DNA of 64,000 nt, taken from Lycocorax pyrrhopterus obiensis (lineage: Eukaryota > Chordata > Aves > Passeriformes > Paradisaeidae). A program made the translations under genes and the position numbers. The notes beneath the pieces are model-generated. The model was not told where the DNA came from, did no database searches, and saw only the letters and a program-made list of their open reading frames with translations. Numbering within the stretch: the stretch's first letter is position 1; each line of letters opens with the position of its first letter. Positions 1 to 12,755 of this stretch are shown here, piece by piece. Location of the stretch: positions 12,906,484 to 12,970,483 of the forward strand of contig JACSVZ010000004.1 in the NCBI GenBank assembly GCA_014706295.1, written 5' to 3'.

Positions 1-3000
1 ATAATGAGAATAAGACCTCCACCTAAACTGATGGAAGCTGGAGTACTGTGCTGGAAAGAAACATGGGAGCATTAACCGTATCCAACAGGACACTAAGGCT
101 GTGGGCCATCCCATGCCTCACTGGTATTACTATAATTCCATGTTCCTTTGGAGTACATATTTCAACTGCTGTAGTTTGTGTGTGACCATCACCGAGCAGA
201 TCCCAACAGCCCCCTCGCCTGTCTGCTTCATGTGCCTACACTGAGGGCCTGCCTTGGTGACTTGGTGACATTGGCTGCTGCAGGCTGGCAGCTTGTTTTA
301 GGGGTGAACAGCCCACACGATGTTCACTGCGTGGAAGGAAAAGGCACACACAAGTTATCCTGGTTTCTTCCCTCTCCTTCACTGACAGCTGCACCTCTCA
401 GCAGCAGTCCCCTGCAGGACCAGGTTGTTACAGGGTTTTTGCTAGACAAGGCAGCAGTCTGCAAGCCCAAACTGATGGCTCTGAACTGGCACTCACTGGT
501 TTTAGGGGAGGACCCCCCTTCCTGCTGCCACAGCCAGCTCTTCCCTCTCCTGTGCTTTCTGAGGCCCCTTGGAAAAGCTTTCATGGAGACAGAAGAAAGA
601 AGAACAACTCTTGCACCACAGTTTACTTGTTCTGATATCTGGACAACCCCAGGAATTGTTCTCACCTAAAAAAAAAAACCAAAAAAAACCCAGGCTTTGT
701 TTCACTAGCTTGATAAATTATTTTTTTCCAGGAAACAAAGTTTCCTCTACATTTTATCTATTGAATTTGTAGCAGCAAATTCCATCTCTAACAGCTTCAG
801 TGGCTGTTGCAACTCTCCCTTCAAAGAGCTTTCATTACTAAAGCTTGCGGGGGCGGGGGGGGGATATTTATCACCCGATAAAACCACACAATGCAGTGAC
901 TGCGGAACCAGAATTAGGTGACTGCATGACGTGATTTTTGAACTACTGCCCTCTCAATATATGTATTTCTTTTATATCTTCTTTGAGGAAGCCATCTGAA
1001 AGCCACCTCAAGTGCAACTTGAGGCAGACAGACAGGGGAATGACACTTGACAAACCTATTTCCACATTCTACCTGAAAAATAGAACTTATTTGTTGTGTA
1101 CATCTAACAAGCGGATGATACAGCACTGGGATGAGTTGAGAAAGTTGCCCTGTGCCAGTGTTACTGATATGTTATTAACTAAAGGATACCCCTCAGTACT
1201 AAAATGGCCACACAGTTCTCTCTTTTCAAATGCCTACCAGGGGATGGATGAGAGATGTTCACTGAGTGGTTTTGTGCCCAACTCCGACACTCCACAATAA
1301 CCTTCAGGTCTCATGAAGCAGCAAGTTGGCCAAGGGTGTGCAAGTGAGTTCCCTTCATTCTTGGATTCACTCCCCTGATCAAAAATCCATGTGAATCAGC
1401 AGTTCATGCATGTGCACACAGCCAGCCTGTAAAGATCAGGGCTGTGGGGAGGGGTTTGCATCATTATCAGCCCTCTCTGACGGAGTACCACACAGTACTG
1501 AGAGAGTCCAAGGTAAATTAGGCTTTTCTCAGCAAGGCCCACGTCCACAGCAACCTCACACACAAAACCAGAGAGGATAACACTCTCAGAGCACAAGAGA
1601 CCGTTTACCAGACCCTGCCTTGCACGATGGAGCACGAACCATGAACATGTGGTTTCTGGCTTGACAGGCTGCAATCAGACCAGGGGAAAGCCAAGCAATC
1701 AGGGCAGGCTGTGCCTTCTCACACTAGGTGTGTGTTAAACACATCGCAATTAGCATGCTAATTATCTGCGAGGAAAGCGGCTGTAAGGTGTCTAGCCCTG
1801 CCTTCTCCTGGGAAGGGGAGAAAGTACTTGTTAGACATAAGGTATCTCACAGTATTCAAGTTGGTTTTTTTTCTGTTTTCAGTGAAAGTGGAATCCACTG
1901 CTTTGTAGAGGTAGGACTGAACAAAAGGCTTGAGTTTCTTCATTTTCCTCTGTGTTTTCCTCAGTCACTGGCAGATCACCAGGGGCTCCTTGGCTGAGAA
2001 TGGCAGCACTTCCTTACAAAGCAGTTTGACCTGGCTGCCACCAAGGCATGGCCCGGGGTACACTCCCTGCAGTGCTCTCCTGATGCACCCCTGGGCTCAA
2101 TTCCAAAGCCAGGAGCCTGTGAGAGAGCATGTGTGTGTCTGTGTGGTGTGTTTGGGAGCCAGGGCTTGTGCTGTCTTCCCCAGCACACAGCTGTGACCTC
2201 GTCCTGGCCTACTTTAGATGTTGTTCTTGGGCTTATGCCCCACTTAGCCAAGGAAAACCGAGTTTGATTTACGAGGTGTTGGTCTTTAACAGCCTATGCA
2301 AAAAAAATACCAAGGCTGAGGCACTTCTCATCCCTGCTCTTTCTCCCTTCCTACCCTTGTTTGTGGGAAATAACTTACAGTATAAAGTCTTGCCCTGATG
2401 CTTCTTTCATGGTCTGTTCCTTCCCCAGCTGTGCTTGATGCTGCTTAGAGGCCTCCAAGAGCAAAGCCTGCATTTGCTGTGCCACAACACTGGTGTGTTA
2501 TTTACCATATTGTACTTCTCAACATGATTTCAATGGCCCGAAATGCAGAAATAGTTCTCTACCATTTTACAAGAGTAATTTCGATCTGTGGTGATAAAGG
2601 GTGCCAGTTTTTCCCTGTGAATTCAGCATTGTGAGGTTCACTGTTTGCACACAGGCTAATTCACACATGAAGATGCTGAGCAGCACAGAAAGGATTCATC
2701 TTGTGCTTACTGGATTCACTGTCAGCTTCCACATAGTGCAGAAAGCTGGCAAGGCTGCTTTGGCTGGCAAATTGCAGGAACTAATTGGGCACACTCTTTC
2801 ATCAGTAAACAGCATCCAGCTCAGAATAGCATGCTTTGAACAAGCAGATGAATTTTTATCTGGAGACAGTCCATAAAAGCACCAACCTTGAGGACCCTGA
2901 GGGAGCAGATCTCAGCAGAAGCTGCGGGTGTCGCACAAATCAAAAGGTACAGCATAAATACACAAGAATCTGCTCCTTTTGAAAGCCCAGGAGACTCCAA

Positions 3001-4259
3001 GGGAATCAGTTGTTGTGAACCTGATGCAAAGCCGCCCGGCACCATCGCTGCCCCCACAACGCGATCCCGGCACCGCTGTGACCTACATTGCTCTTCCCGG
3101 CCGCGCTGCAGCTCCAAGCGCGTTCTGCAGGGTGGGCACGCAGCCCTCGCCTCCCGCAGCACCAGCAGCCAGCGCTGCATCATTAGCGGGGCCGGCAGCC
3201 CACAGAGCAGTAATTGCAGGCATTATGAAGCAGCGACAGCGATGACAGGCTCAGAGGGCAGTGCCATAATCAAGGGAACGTATAGATAAGAACAATAATA
3301 GCATGCGGGAACTCGGAGGAAGATAACAAGGGGGTTATTGAAATGTGCTTCAAGGAATAGAAAGATCAGCTCAGATAGGAGGGAATCAAACTGGCGTTTC
3401 TTTCAATTCAAGTTCAACCTCAGCTATAATCTATACATTCAGGGCTAGCTCCAATTCAGCCACTGCTTCATGTATGGGATTGAGCTTAGATCACTTTGGA
3501 CCTCAGCTGCACTAGAAATATTTTAAAATATGAATTTATATAAAGTTCTGAAAATATTCAGGAGTAAATTTTTCTCTAGAACGTTTCTGTGTTGCTAGGC
3601 AAAATGTAGGAATCATTCTGATTAAACCATAGACTCAAGGGACAGAATGATGATTTAAATTTTGATTATTGAAATATATATTTTATAAGAGATTTTTAAA
3701 GCATTGACAGTCTTCAGAAAATTAAAAGTTTTAACATACTGGAAGTTAGAAGGGAAAAAGCAGTAGCATCCCTTTAACATTACACCTTTGGCCTCATCAG
3801 CTGCACTTGGTGGCAGCTTGTGCATATTTTGATTTTGGGGTGAGATACAGCATTTTATGCTAAGCCCTGCAGCCTGCCAGGTTTTATCATATCCCATTTA
3901 CAGTGGGATACTTCTAGACAAACATGCAGCAGAGCAGCATCAGTTCTACAAGTACCTGCCTTAGAAAAAAGGAACAGAGGATAATTCCTGTGATCTTCTG
4001 GGTGCAGGTACATCTATAATCGATATATATTCATTTACTGCTTGCTTTCCTCTCTTCTCCTCTCCCAAAATAAGCAGCATGCACTTCAATGTCATGTATT
4101 TAAGTTCCTATAATTCCAACAAACAGGATATGTACCCAAGGCACAGCTAACCTGAGGTACTGGCACCAGCTGTACCTCCAGGACTCCCCATCCATTTCTG
4201 CCCTTGGGCTGCCAGGCTGCGGGAATTCCTGCCTTTTCCCCAGCACCCGGATTAGCAAG
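1..4259. other. Intergenic or upstream-intron sequence at the left edge
   Basis: No recognisable coding exon, RNA gene or mobile element. A G-rich run lies at 848-863 and a short TG-rich stretch near 2128-2150. If the CpG island drives a minus-strand gene, this would be its first intron. Chance open frames (for example 178-669 and 2888-3289) show no family resemblance. Confidence 0.6.
3020..3260. other. Secondary GC/CpG-rich patch
   Basis: CAAAGCCGCCCGGCACCATC, ACGCGATCCCGGCACCGC, CCCGGCCGCGCTGCAGCTCC and CAAGCGCGTT give a local CpG cluster about 1 kb left of the main island. Could be part of the same promoter region or a 5' exon; no splice-supported coding exon was recognised. Confidence 0.4.
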
Positions 4260-4690
4260 GAGGACTTTACTACTGAAAAGCGAAAGAGTCGGTGAATATG
4301 GAAGCTGCGCTTGAGGTTCAGCGAGAGTTCACGGCTGAAGTTTGCAGGAGGGGCCGGGCGCGGAGCGCGGCTCACCCCGCTCGGGAGGAAGCGAGTTCGC
4401 GGGGCCGCGCTGAGCGCCCGCCCACGCCCGGCGCCCGGGGCGAAGCTTTGCGGCGGCCCCTCCCACTGCGTTCGGCCCTTGCTGGCCCCCAGGACAAGCT
4501 GGTGGCACCTGAGAGGTGTGGGGCAAGCAGCCAGGGCTTTTGCTCGGGTTTTTCTGGGTTTTTTTGGTGCTGTGGCCGATGAGAGCGCCCGTCCCCTGTG
4601 CCTCCGATGGTTTCCTGTGCTCTGCCGCAGCCCGCTGCTTTCGTGCTGGTCGTGCACGCCCTGCAGCGAGGGGCCTTCCGCACAAAAGGA
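4260..4690. promoter_or_regulatory. CpG island, probable promoter of an adjacent gene
   Basis: A sharp rise in G+C with dense CpG in otherwise AT-rich DNA: GGGGCCGGGCGCGGAGCGCG, GGAAGCGAGTTCGCGGGGCC, GCGCCCGGGGCGAAGC and more. The several open frames across it are a by-product of stop-poor GC-rich sequence. In mammals the gene beyond the ENAH 3' end is LBR, also minus-strand, whose promoter would face left from here; that assignment is an inference. Confidence 0.6.
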
Positions 4691-6957
4691 GTTTCAGTAA
4701 TCTGTCGGGAATCAGCCCCCCAGATGGCATGGCATGGCAAGAGTTTTTAAAAAGAATATATTGGATTATTTAGGTCAGCGTTAAGCTGCTTTATGCCTTT
4801 TGTTGTTCTGTTCCCGAACAGATCCTGTTGTCGTGTTCCCAAAGTGTAACACACTGTATCAGAGCATCGGCCCTGTTGAGTTGCCTTAATAAAAACCTCA
4901 GACACTGCTAAGACACAAATTGCTCTCTATTAAAATAGTCTGAGTTGTGCTGGGTGTGTGCTGTTGCAGCTCGGAAAGACAGCACCGAAAACAATTTGGT
5001 TTGCAGTGCCCAGCAGGCTTCACAAAGGTCCAGCAGTGCTTTGCTGTGTCATTTCTCTCTCGTTTCCTGCTGTAGAGGATAAGTTACATGCACAAATGGC
5101 TCTTGAAACTGCAAAGAAAAAAGGTAAATGGTATTGTTATGATGCCTTTGACTCACCAACAGTATGTTTAGTTGCAAAATTATTATGCAGTACAGCAGTA
5201 GGCCCATCTAGCTAATTTTGTGTTTCACCACATAATTATAAAACATGTGTAGATATCTTCTATAGAGATCTGCAACACTGAACCCAAAGAGTATTCTGTG
5301 CAGGTCTGCTGTGCCAAGTTAAAATTTTCCCAGGGGAAAAACATGTATTTCAGATGGTTGCCTTTTTTCCCCCCTTTTTCTGTAATTACTTATTTACTAC
5401 TATAATACGTACTTACTATTTAAAATACATTTAATGCCATTTTAGATAAAATATGCAGCTTGAAACCAAACATGTAATTTGGGTCTTCAAAGACAGCAGT
5501 ACCAGACTGTGCTGCTTTGAATTATAAAATAAAATGAGCTACAAGGACTTCTAAGCTTCTATTACAATTGTTTCTCATTTACCAGTGATTTTGCATATAA
5601 AGAAGTGTGTTAACAGAATGGAATGCATCAAATGCATCTTTTTACATCACCTGGAGAGCAGTGAGCCCCTTCTGCTTTAAAAGCAGGCGCTGTGTCCTTT
5701 CACGTGACATGTGAAATTCAGATGACTCCGTATCTTTTCTGGTGGGGAGCCTTGGGGGAGAATAAAGCAGAGTTTTTCTTGTTTAGTTCAAATCACTGAA
5801 TATTTGTCTCCAAAGTGACTTATTCCAGCATTTAAAACAAGGTCTGTCCCAAGTGGTGAAGGACAATTCCCCAGACTTGCACGGTGTTTGATGGGTTTTC
5901 ACAGCAATCTTAATTCGAGTGTGATTTGCTTGACATCCGTTCTCTCTTTCACACATCGGCGTCAGTGACTTAAGCTGAGCTCAGAGAGGCTGCACACACC
6001 TGGATGAGCGCCAGGGAAACTCTCACACAGCTGGAGATGTGCTCAGGACTCTTCAGTCCCTCCTCTTGCTTGCATTGCTCCTTTCCTGGGACATATTCCT
6101 TGCTTGGACAGTATCCCAGTGAAAAACATTGAAACTACCCAACCTGACTACGGAAACACATCTGCCATTTTTCATCTGTGACAGACATCAAAGAAAAGTG
6201 ACTTCAGCTGGGCTGAGCTGTTCTAGGACTGACATTGATTCAGGGAAAGCAAATCCTTAAAGTAAATAAGAATCAGTGGGTTTATTCCGTGATAGTTAAA
6301 GCAAAGAATCGAACTCGTAAAGTGGATTGCACGGAAATTCCAGCTAGAACAAACCCAGGCCTCATCTGACCTTCAGCTCAAAACAAGGTCAGCTGTGAGG
6401 TCAGGCCTGCGCACTCAGAGCTTTAAATGTCCTTGATATGGCATTTTAAATGGATCAACAGAGCATTCCTTAGTGCCTGTACCCAACACCCAGCCGTCCC
6501 ACCCTGCATCACATCACTGGAAACGCTGCAGTTGTTAACCTAGCCAGCAGATGCCACTGCAGGAAATTTGTTATAAAAGGCACAAAATGGTCAAGACTAA
6601 GACCTTTTGTTACTTGCTCCGTCACAGTACCTACCCAGCAGCTTTCTGGAATTGCTTAAATTGGAAGCTGGTGATGGGAAAAAATCCCCCTAAGTCCTGC
6701 ATCACTGTCCTCCCTCTCAGGGCACTGAGTTTTCTTGGGTTTGGTGCAGAAACCACAATGTGGCGAAGAGTGAAGATACAGCAGGAAGGCTGGACGTGAC
6801 AGATGCTGGGCACTGCATTTAACCCACCCTGGCAGATGCCAGATGGACAGCAAGGGACATGACAAGAAATCTCGAGAAACAGCCACATTTGGAGCATCCT
6901 GCCTGCAGTTTGTGCTGCCCAAATCCTTGGAGACCTGCTGGTGCTGAACAGCCTGAA

Positions 6958-7075
6958 GTATCACAGAACCATGGAATAAGCTGAGTTGGAAGGGATCCAT
7001 CAGGATCATCGAGTACAGCTCCTGGTCCTGCACAGGACATCCCAAGAATCCCACCGTGTATCTCAGCTCTTTCCA
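6958..7075 (-). mobile_element. CR1 LINE 3'-end fragment
   Basis: ATCACAGAACCATGGAATAA, GAGTTGGAAGGGATCCATCA, GGATCATCGAGTACAGCTCC and TGGTCCTGCACAGGACATCC follow the reverse complement of the CR1 3' end (ATCATAGAATCATAGAAT..., GTTGGAAGGGACC..., CCTGCACAGGACA...). The element therefore lies on the minus strand. Very characteristic of birds. Confidence 0.85.
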
Positions 7076-10000
7076 TAAGGAAGGGACTAGGAAAGGGCTT
7101 GGCTTTTGGTTTGGGTTTTTTTTTAGCTTCTTTTTGAAGTTTCACTGTGAACTGTTGGTTCTTGATACAAGAAACCTGGCCAGGCACACGCATGGAAATC
7201 CAGCAATCAGCAGGCACCAGCAGCCACGTCTGGGGAAGATGAGGCTCCACCTCCACTGGAGCATTTTCCTGGTCAGGCTCGGTCTCTGATCATCCTGACA
7301 CTGCTCTGAGTAGGAAAGAGCAGCGCTGTTGCCAGTAAACCGTCTGGACAATACATGTCTGTCCCTGCAGAGGTAGTGGGAGAGTGGTGGAAGAACCCAT
7401 CTGCTTTTCTTGGCCTACGTTCGCTGGAGACAGACACTCAGTGACAGGAGAAGCCCAGCTGCAGGAGCACTCCTGCCTGCTGCCAGCTCAGCAGCCTGAG
7501 AAGCCTTGATAAGGTTCAAATTGCTGTTTGGGGCTTGGCAGTGGTGGCCTGTGACTTATCCAGGCAGCAGCTCACTCCAGCAGCCAGGCAGGAATCACCA
7601 CGCCCCGGCCTCCCCCAGCTGCAGCAGCACCTCGGCTTTGTTTTTAAATGAAACTCGTGGCTACAGAGGTGGCGGTGGGAGATCAGGTGTGGTGGCTCCT
7701 GTGCTGTAATAAGGGTTGGGTGACGTGGAGGTGGCCCTGCAAACTGCAGAGCAATAACTGAGGGATCACCGCTTCTGAGGACGGTGGTGGAGGGCACAGG
7801 AAGGCGAGAAAACACACCTGGAATAGCTCTCCCTAGAAGGGGGAATAGGAACAAGGTGGACCCTTAAACAACAGGGTGTCCACACAGTTCCTGGACATCC
7901 TCAGAACTGAGGGAGCCTACCAGCTTCTGAAAGGGGTGGAGAGGGACACAGGAGAGAAGCAGTCGCCTCCCAGCAGAAAAGGGAGGTCTACCCCAGCCTC
8001 CCAGGTTTTTCAGATGGGAATTTCTCCGCAGGTGCATCCGCAGCAGTCCCCTCCTTGTTTAAGGAGCCTCTTTTCCTTCGTTATCTCACTGATCTCAAGT
8101 TGGATGATGGAAACCTCCTTACAATAGCACCCAAAACACCAGCTGCACAGCAGTCAGGGAACTGGAACAAACTCCTTGGGAGAAAAAAGAGGCCAAAGGC
8201 TCTTCATGAGCAAATAAGGCCCTCTCTTGTCAAGCCACAGTCTGAGAGAGATGAAGCCTTCATCCTCTGGAGATGCTGTTTCTCTGCAGCGCCTGCTGTC
8301 CAGGCAGAGACCTAACGAAGATGGGAAAACTGAGATGGTGCCAGTCCCTCCTGGAGCTGTAGGTTTCCTTTAGGGCTACCAGCACTACCCCTGGCGATTA
8401 ACACTCATGGCCTTTCCCTGTTCCCTTTCCCTGAGACTGGCTTTCTTCCAGTCACACACAGGAATGAAGGATGTCTCCTTTTCCTCAGCACCACTCCTGA
8501 GTTACTCCTCCATCTCTCCATGGGCAGAGCAGACTTTTAGGTAGATGCAGACGGCATCTGCTCTGCAGCAAGGTGTAACCCCCAACACACCCCACTGTGT
8601 AGTAACACCAACATTCAGCTGAGCAAATGGTATTTCCAGGCTCCTATCAGCAACAACTGTCACTTTACCAACTCCCCAAAGCCTTTTTGCCCTACCAGCC
8701 TCAAACTCCACTGGCCATGGGATGGTAGCACCTGTACATCTCTATTCTGAACACGTGGGCAGGGTTAGTACTCATCACAAGACAATTTTCTGCTAACTTT
8801 GATTAACTGTGTGTTTGTGGCGCACAAAGATGTTGCCTCATGGCAGGAAGTAACTCAAACCACAGAAACATTTCCTTTTCTTTCCTTGTCTCTTGAAATT
8901 TTAGCAGCAGGTTTTGGGGTCAGCCCCTTAGAAATGTAACAGTGTCACTGTCAGGTTTGTGTTAGAAGGCAAAATGCATATTTTTTACTGGGTGATTATT
9001 TGAAGGATGGTTATTTTTGCCCTTCAGAAAATTCTACCTGAACGTAACACCAAGGGCTGAGGTCAAGAGCCACTCAGTCACTGGAGTAAAACAAAGGAAA
9101 TAGAGGAACCATTCAATAAAATCCCTCAAAAGAATGAATGCACTTGAGCAAAACCACCGCTAATGTGCACCAACTGCACTTTTGGCAGAACTGAAGCAGC
9201 TGATGCAGATTTTTCCTTTTCCCCCAATAACTGTTGGTGTTTGATGGTGCCCTTCCATCACCACTTGATCCTTTTCATCACAAAATGGTATCTGTGCATG
9301 CTCAACATAAATTTTGGGCCACAGGCAGAGCAGACTAAACACAGAGTACGTCTGGCTGTCCACAAACACGAGGTTCTCTCATCTGCATCCTTTTTGCACT
9401 TGAAAAAAGTGGAAGTTGTTAATTGTGGGCTTAAGTAAGAGTTCAGATTTACAGATTAAAAGCCTATCAAGAACTAAATTGCTTTGTTAGACTAAGAAAA
9501 TGGCAGATGCTGATGCAAGGAGTGGAAATTCCATGAGTTTCTTGTGGTATTCCCTATGTAGTTTGCTAGGAATATTTAACCTGAGTATGAAAAATTCCTT
9601 TTAAAAAGGAGTCCTCACACAAGCAAAGCTTTGGTTTGGAATGAGAACAAAAGCATCAGATCCTCTAATCAAAATCTCTTTGTTGCCATGATCTCCTTTG
9701 TGTTCTTGCATGGATTTTCTTTGGACAAATGTAACAGAAATGTGGGTATGGATGGATCATGCAGGGAAACTCCACTCATTTCTGGAGCCTATGGAAAGCA
9801 CACCGTAAGACAGAGAGGCTGGGGAGCTACAGTGATGTTAATCATTTCTGGTAAGAAAAAAAACAGATGACATATTCCTTATTCCGGTCTTAGTCCAACA
9901 CTGTCAGTGATTCTTTTGTCTCTGCATCCCATACAGACTGCCATCTCATCAATCCCATTTTATCTGGAGACCTTGGAAAGATCTTGGATCAGTTTTCATT

Positions 10001-10097
10001 TTAAACAAAATTTCATATGTTTGGGAACAGGGTTCGTACACAGGAACATTTTCTCCTAATAGGCCCATTGTATTTTTCCTGAAGCTGGTAGAGTGTA

Positions 10098-10106
10098 AAC
10101 ACACAA

Positions 10107-10132
<26 letters not shown>
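10098..10132. repeat. (AC)n microsatellite
   Basis: AACACACAAACAC followed by about 13 uninterrupted AC units and ACATATA. Likely length-polymorphic. Confidence 0.92.
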
Positions 10133-10137
<5 letters not shown>

Positions 10138-10499
10138 ACAATTTATACCTTGGTTCCCACAGACCTTTTTTTCTCTTCTTCATTGGCTCCAGCTATTTTA
10201 CACCTTTCTCATGACACAGCACAACACTGGGCATTGTATCTGGAGGGGAACCACCCTGCCATTAGCTCCTGCTGCTGCTGTTGCAGAGGGATTACCCAGC
10301 ACTTATTTGCTTCTCAATACACAATCATCTGAGCAACATTCCACACTGAGCATTCTTGAGGGGTATTTAATAGGATTTTATTTTTAAGTTGCATCCTTGA
10401 TACTGAAGTACTGGGGTGTTTGTACTGCTGTGTCCTGAGGCTTGCCAGCTACTTTTCTTGCTGGTCCAATAGCCAATGACCCAAGTCACCTTGGCCAAG

Positions 10500-10760
10500 T
10501 GTCATGGTTTAACCTCAGATGTCAACTGAGTACCACACAGCTGCTTGCTCATTGCTCCCCCAGCGGGATGGGGAGGACAATCAGGACAAAAAGTGTAAAA
10601 AACCCCAAACTCACAGGTTGAGCTAAGAACAGTTCAATAATTGAAAATACTACTACTACTAATGGAGAGAGAAATAAACCCCAAGAGAAACAAGTGATGC
10701 ACACCACAGCTCAGGCTCTGCCATGAGCTGAGGAGAACCTTCTCAACAGGCAAGTGAGAG
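10500..10760 (+). mobile_element. Avian endogenous-retrovirus LTR-like fragment (partial)
   Basis: Begins TGTCATGGTTTAACCTCAG and continues through CACACAGCTGCTTGCTCA, CAGCGGGATGGGGAGGACAA and ACAGTTCAATAATTGAAAAT to CAAGTGATGCACA. This closely follows a repeat I remember as abundant in bird genomes, starting TGTCATGGTTTAACCCCAG and thought to be an LTR. Only the 5' part is clear; the 3' end is vague. No gag, pol or env sequence is visible nearby, so it is a decayed solo or truncated copy. Confidence 0.55.
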
Positions 10761-12732
10761 GATGCTGAGGGAGAAGATTTAGGAAGACTGGAGGAAAAAC
10801 ATGAATCCATATCCATGTGTCGACCTTTAAAGATGAATTTAAGCCTTAAAAGACTGTGAACAGTCTGAACAGTCACCCCCTGCCTCTTCTGAAGCTGTTT
10901 TAAGACTAAAATCACCTCGTGGAAATTGTTCTCCAGATCTGGAAGGAAACAGCTTCATTAACAGTTCAGTGATGCTTCAGCTGCTCCGAAAGAGATTTTC
11001 CAGAGGAAGAACTGAAATTAACTGGAACATGAAATCTATATGCAGTTCACAAAATACAAAAAAAGACTATTTCTAACTCACAGTTTGCAATCCAGAATCT
11101 CAATCTGGCTGTGATGCATCAGTGAAGTTTTCCTCTGGGAGCATTAGCTTTGGCAATGACATTAAAAACCCCCTCTGAGATTACTTTGCAATGGGAGCAT
11201 TTTCATTTTCACTCCCTTTAAAGCAGACATGTAGCCATTTCTGAAATTCTAGTGAGGAACCTCTCCCCAGAAAAGGGTTTCCCTTACCTGGAGCAAATTT
11301 AGTGCTACTGAAACTCAGTAGCAGCGTTCAAAATTCCCTCAACACTTGCAATGGCTGCATCACCCTGAAATGCCAGCTCCAAACTGCACCAGCTGGAGAT
11401 GCCATCCAACTCCTTGCTCAAAAAGGAGACTTTACTTGTCAGTAATTGCTGTTTATTTATCCACTATCTCCACCTCAGCTATTCCAGGTATTCAGCAGAT
11501 CACCAGTAAAAAAAAAAAAAAGGTGCCATTTCCTGTAATTCAAGTTATATTTTATTGCTTAACATATTTTTCATAGATGCATAAAAATGCTGGGCAGTAT
11601 TTACTAGATTGTGTAACTACAAGACAATTACACCTGGTGGCTGGAAACATTTCAGACTGAAAAAACCCCAAACTAGTATTGACTTCAGAGAAGCTGAGAA
11701 CACCCAGGGCTTGAAGATGTGCAATGTTTTTGTTCCTGATAGCTGAGAGCATAAAGGGAAACCATGATTTGGGTCCAGTAAACAAAGCAGAAAACCTTTT
11801 GCCTTTAGAGTAAGGGTAGAGTGTAAATTTGCTTTTTTTATTGACTTATTTGCTCTGAAGGTTGCAGGCTGACACTGAGGAAGAGCAATGACTTCATGGC
11901 AATGAAACTGTCCTTCAGCAGATAAATAAAACGTAATTATTACACAATGAAAAAGCCCAGATTTCCTGACTGTGCTCAGGGCTTCAGGGCCAGGCTGTGC
12001 TGGATCCTGCACAGTGCTCAGACCCCAAGCTGTGCCCCTGCCAGGCTCTGCCTTCAGACCTGAACTCCTGTCCCTTTATGCTAGTCAAATATGTAAAAGG
12101 CATGATTATGGTTATGGAGTTCACCTCTAATGAAAAAATAAAAGCATGAAAGTGAAAAGTAATGCAGCAAGAAATTGCAGTAATTCTGAAGTGCTCATTC
12201 CCCTTCTCTAATCCACCTCTGGCTTTCCTCACACATGATGCTTGGGAACACAAAACCCAGATGACCGTGCTAAGTGTGCCACCATCTTTGAAGCCTTTTG
12301 CACCTCTATGCCTTCATTTTCAAGGAAGGAATTTGCATTTTTGGCTGTCAGAGTCCCTCTCTTCTGAATTTTTCTCATTTGCCTGCCAGTGCTGTGAACT
12401 CCTGACTTCTCTACCTACTCCCCCTGAACATGCACTACCCCCTTTCCATCCCCAAGTTAACCAATAAATTTCAGAACTGTCACATTTTCAGCTTGCAAAT
12501 TATTTTGTAAAAGTCCTCAAAGAGTGCTTTTATTTTTTTTTTAAAGTAGTTTATTTAAAGAGTACTTGAAAGCTGCCACTGGCATGCAGTGTGTTCCCCT
12601 TCCTTGTATTTTGAGATCTGTGTGGGCATGCAACCTGGTGAAGATTTGGTGTAAGTTTGTCACCACAGCTTCACAAAAGCTTGCCTGGCTCCAGAGCACC
12701 TGAGAAGAGTGTTTAAATCTCTGAAGGATCTT

Positions 12733-12755
12733 CCCCCCCCACCCCCCCCCCGCCC
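12733..12755. repeat. C homopolymer-rich tract
   Basis: C8-A-C11-G-CCC, a low-complexity run. The length read here may be uncertain because such runs sequence poorly. Confidence 0.8.

Noticed and set aside
178..669. 163-codon plus-strand frame at the left edge
   Set aside because: Translation is low in recognisable motifs, with overlapping chance frames on the other strand; no gene evidence.
1..4259. Search for LBR coding exons left of the CpG island
   Set aside because: No frame resembles the LBR Tudor or RS region start; if LBR begins at the island, its first coding exon lies beyond the window.
4100..4740. Several overlapping frames of 85-185 codons on both strands at the CpG island
   Set aside because: GC-rich sequence has few stops; the Pro/Arg/Ala-rich translations resemble no family.
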